NCBI GenBank assembly: GCA_031385445.1
Contig: JANNBM010000018.1
Coordinates: 1 to 64,000 of the forward strand
DNA length: 64,000 bases
Reading direction: 5' to 3'
Origin: CAIYZT01 sp031385445
GTDB lineage: Bacteria; Pseudomonadota; Alphaproteobacteria; Rhodobacterales; Rhodobacteraceae
Made by a program: the position numbers and the translations under genes. Positions 63,525-64,000 of the stretch are shown here, one piece after another. The notes beneath the pieces were generated by a model that worked only from the letters and a program-made list of their open reading frames with translations, did no database searches and had not been told where the DNA came from. Every line of letters begins with the position of its first letter. Within the stretch, counting starts at the first letter, position 1.

Positions 63525-64000
63525 TTAGCGCCCCTTGCCCGTCAGGGCTGTCACCCGGTCCAGCATCCGCAAACCAACCGCACGATGCGACACTGACGCA
63601 CGCACCATGTCCTTGCCAGTGGTGATTGCGCGGCGCCGGAAATCGGCGTTGGACAGCATCTGATCGGCAATCCACACGGCCTGATCCAGATCAGGCTCTG
63701 CCCAATGCTGCCCGGCATGGTGGGGGTATTGTCCCGCTTCAACCGGAACGAGGGTGCTGCCGACACTTCCCGGATAAGAGGCGTCCATATAGTCGAGATT
63801 GCCCGACCAAGCGGTCGCAATTGCAAGCCGACCGAGCCACATCGCCTCGCCTGCGCCCCGGCCGAAGCCCTCGGCGCGGTGCAGCGAAACCATGCAATCA
63901 CAGGCCGCAATCAAACTGTGAACCTCGTGAGTTGTCAGTCTGGAATCGACGACGACCACATCGGGCGCCGCCGCCCCCAGGTTTTCCTCTATCCATCCCA
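63525..64000 (-). CDS. GT4-type glycosyltransferase, 5' end beyond window
   Basis: The open frame continues past the right edge; the codons before GTG 63959 are also open, so the true start lies outside. The visible 158 residues are the C-terminal nucleotide-sugar-binding part of a GT-B fold: HEVHSLIAACDCMVSLHRAE, then the E-x7-E motif in RAEGFGRGAGEAMWLGRLAI and ATAWSGNLDYMD. It builds a surface polysaccharide with the downstream GT2-WbsX protein. Confidence 0.88.
   Translation of the reverse strand, partial: GWIEENLGAAAPDVVVVDSRLTTHEVHSLIAACDCMVSLHRAEGFGRGAGEAMWLGRLAIATAWSGNLDYMDASYPGSVGSTLVPVEAGQYPHHAGQHWAEPDLDQAVWIADQMLSNADFRRRAITTGKDMVRASVSHRAVGLRMLDRVTALTGKGR

Overview
The window is GC-rich, densely coded chromosomal DNA of an alphaproteobacterium, most likely a member of the Rhodobacteraceae. 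That placement is an inference from the codon and base use, the many ABC-transporter operons with periplasmic binding proteins, LysR/LacI/ROK/LuxR regulators and family-level similarity. No rRNA or marker gene lies in the window to fix the genus.

Left end (1-7555) is a mobile island. A leftward, tightly coupled early operon holds an excisionase-like HTH protein, a small unknown, a VRR-NUC nuclease, a replication-initiator-like protein whose gene contains an iteron array, and a C5 cytosine methyltransferase cut by the window edge. A site-specific integrase relic with its middle deleted follows. Next comes a lower-GC cargo pair: a membrane-anchored protein and a DUF2235-type serine hydrolase. 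The region ends at a displaced 3' half of a CAT-anticodon tRNA, which looks like an attachment site. Two 52-nt structured repeats with base-pair covariation flank the island gene and the integrase relic.

From 7.6 to 12.1 kb is a graveyard: an ACT-domain gene, two decayed GNAT acetyltransferases, an unknown gene, and an inactivated IS3-family element with both inverted repeats.

From 12.2 to 57.1 kb is core and accessory metabolism. It opens with nadA-nadB-nadC (NAD synthesis). An amidase operon with a Urt/Liv-type ABC transporter follows, with a LysR regulator and a divergent deacetylase of the HDAC superfamily. A LacI-controlled pentose or polyol regulon has an ABC importer, FGGY kinase, transaldolase-like aldolase and transketolase, plus a separate secreted monooxygenase-like protein under the same paired operators. 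An opine-oxidase-like operon with a polar amino-acid ABC transporter carries an in-frame stop in its FAD subunit. A LuxR regulator, a MetX-like hydrolase with a nitrate/taurine-type ABC transporter, a dihydroxyacetone-kinase homologue and a ROK regulator come next. A ribose-type ABC transporter is bracketed by two paralogous SGNH hydrolases.

Right end (57.6-64 kb) is a surface-polysaccharide cluster. It has a sulfotransferase-like protein, a methyltransferase, a large GT2-WbsX fusion, two unknown proteins and a GT4 glycosyltransferase cut by the window edge. Perfect GC hairpins follow five of the solute-binding-protein genes and probably set the ratio of binding protein to membrane components.
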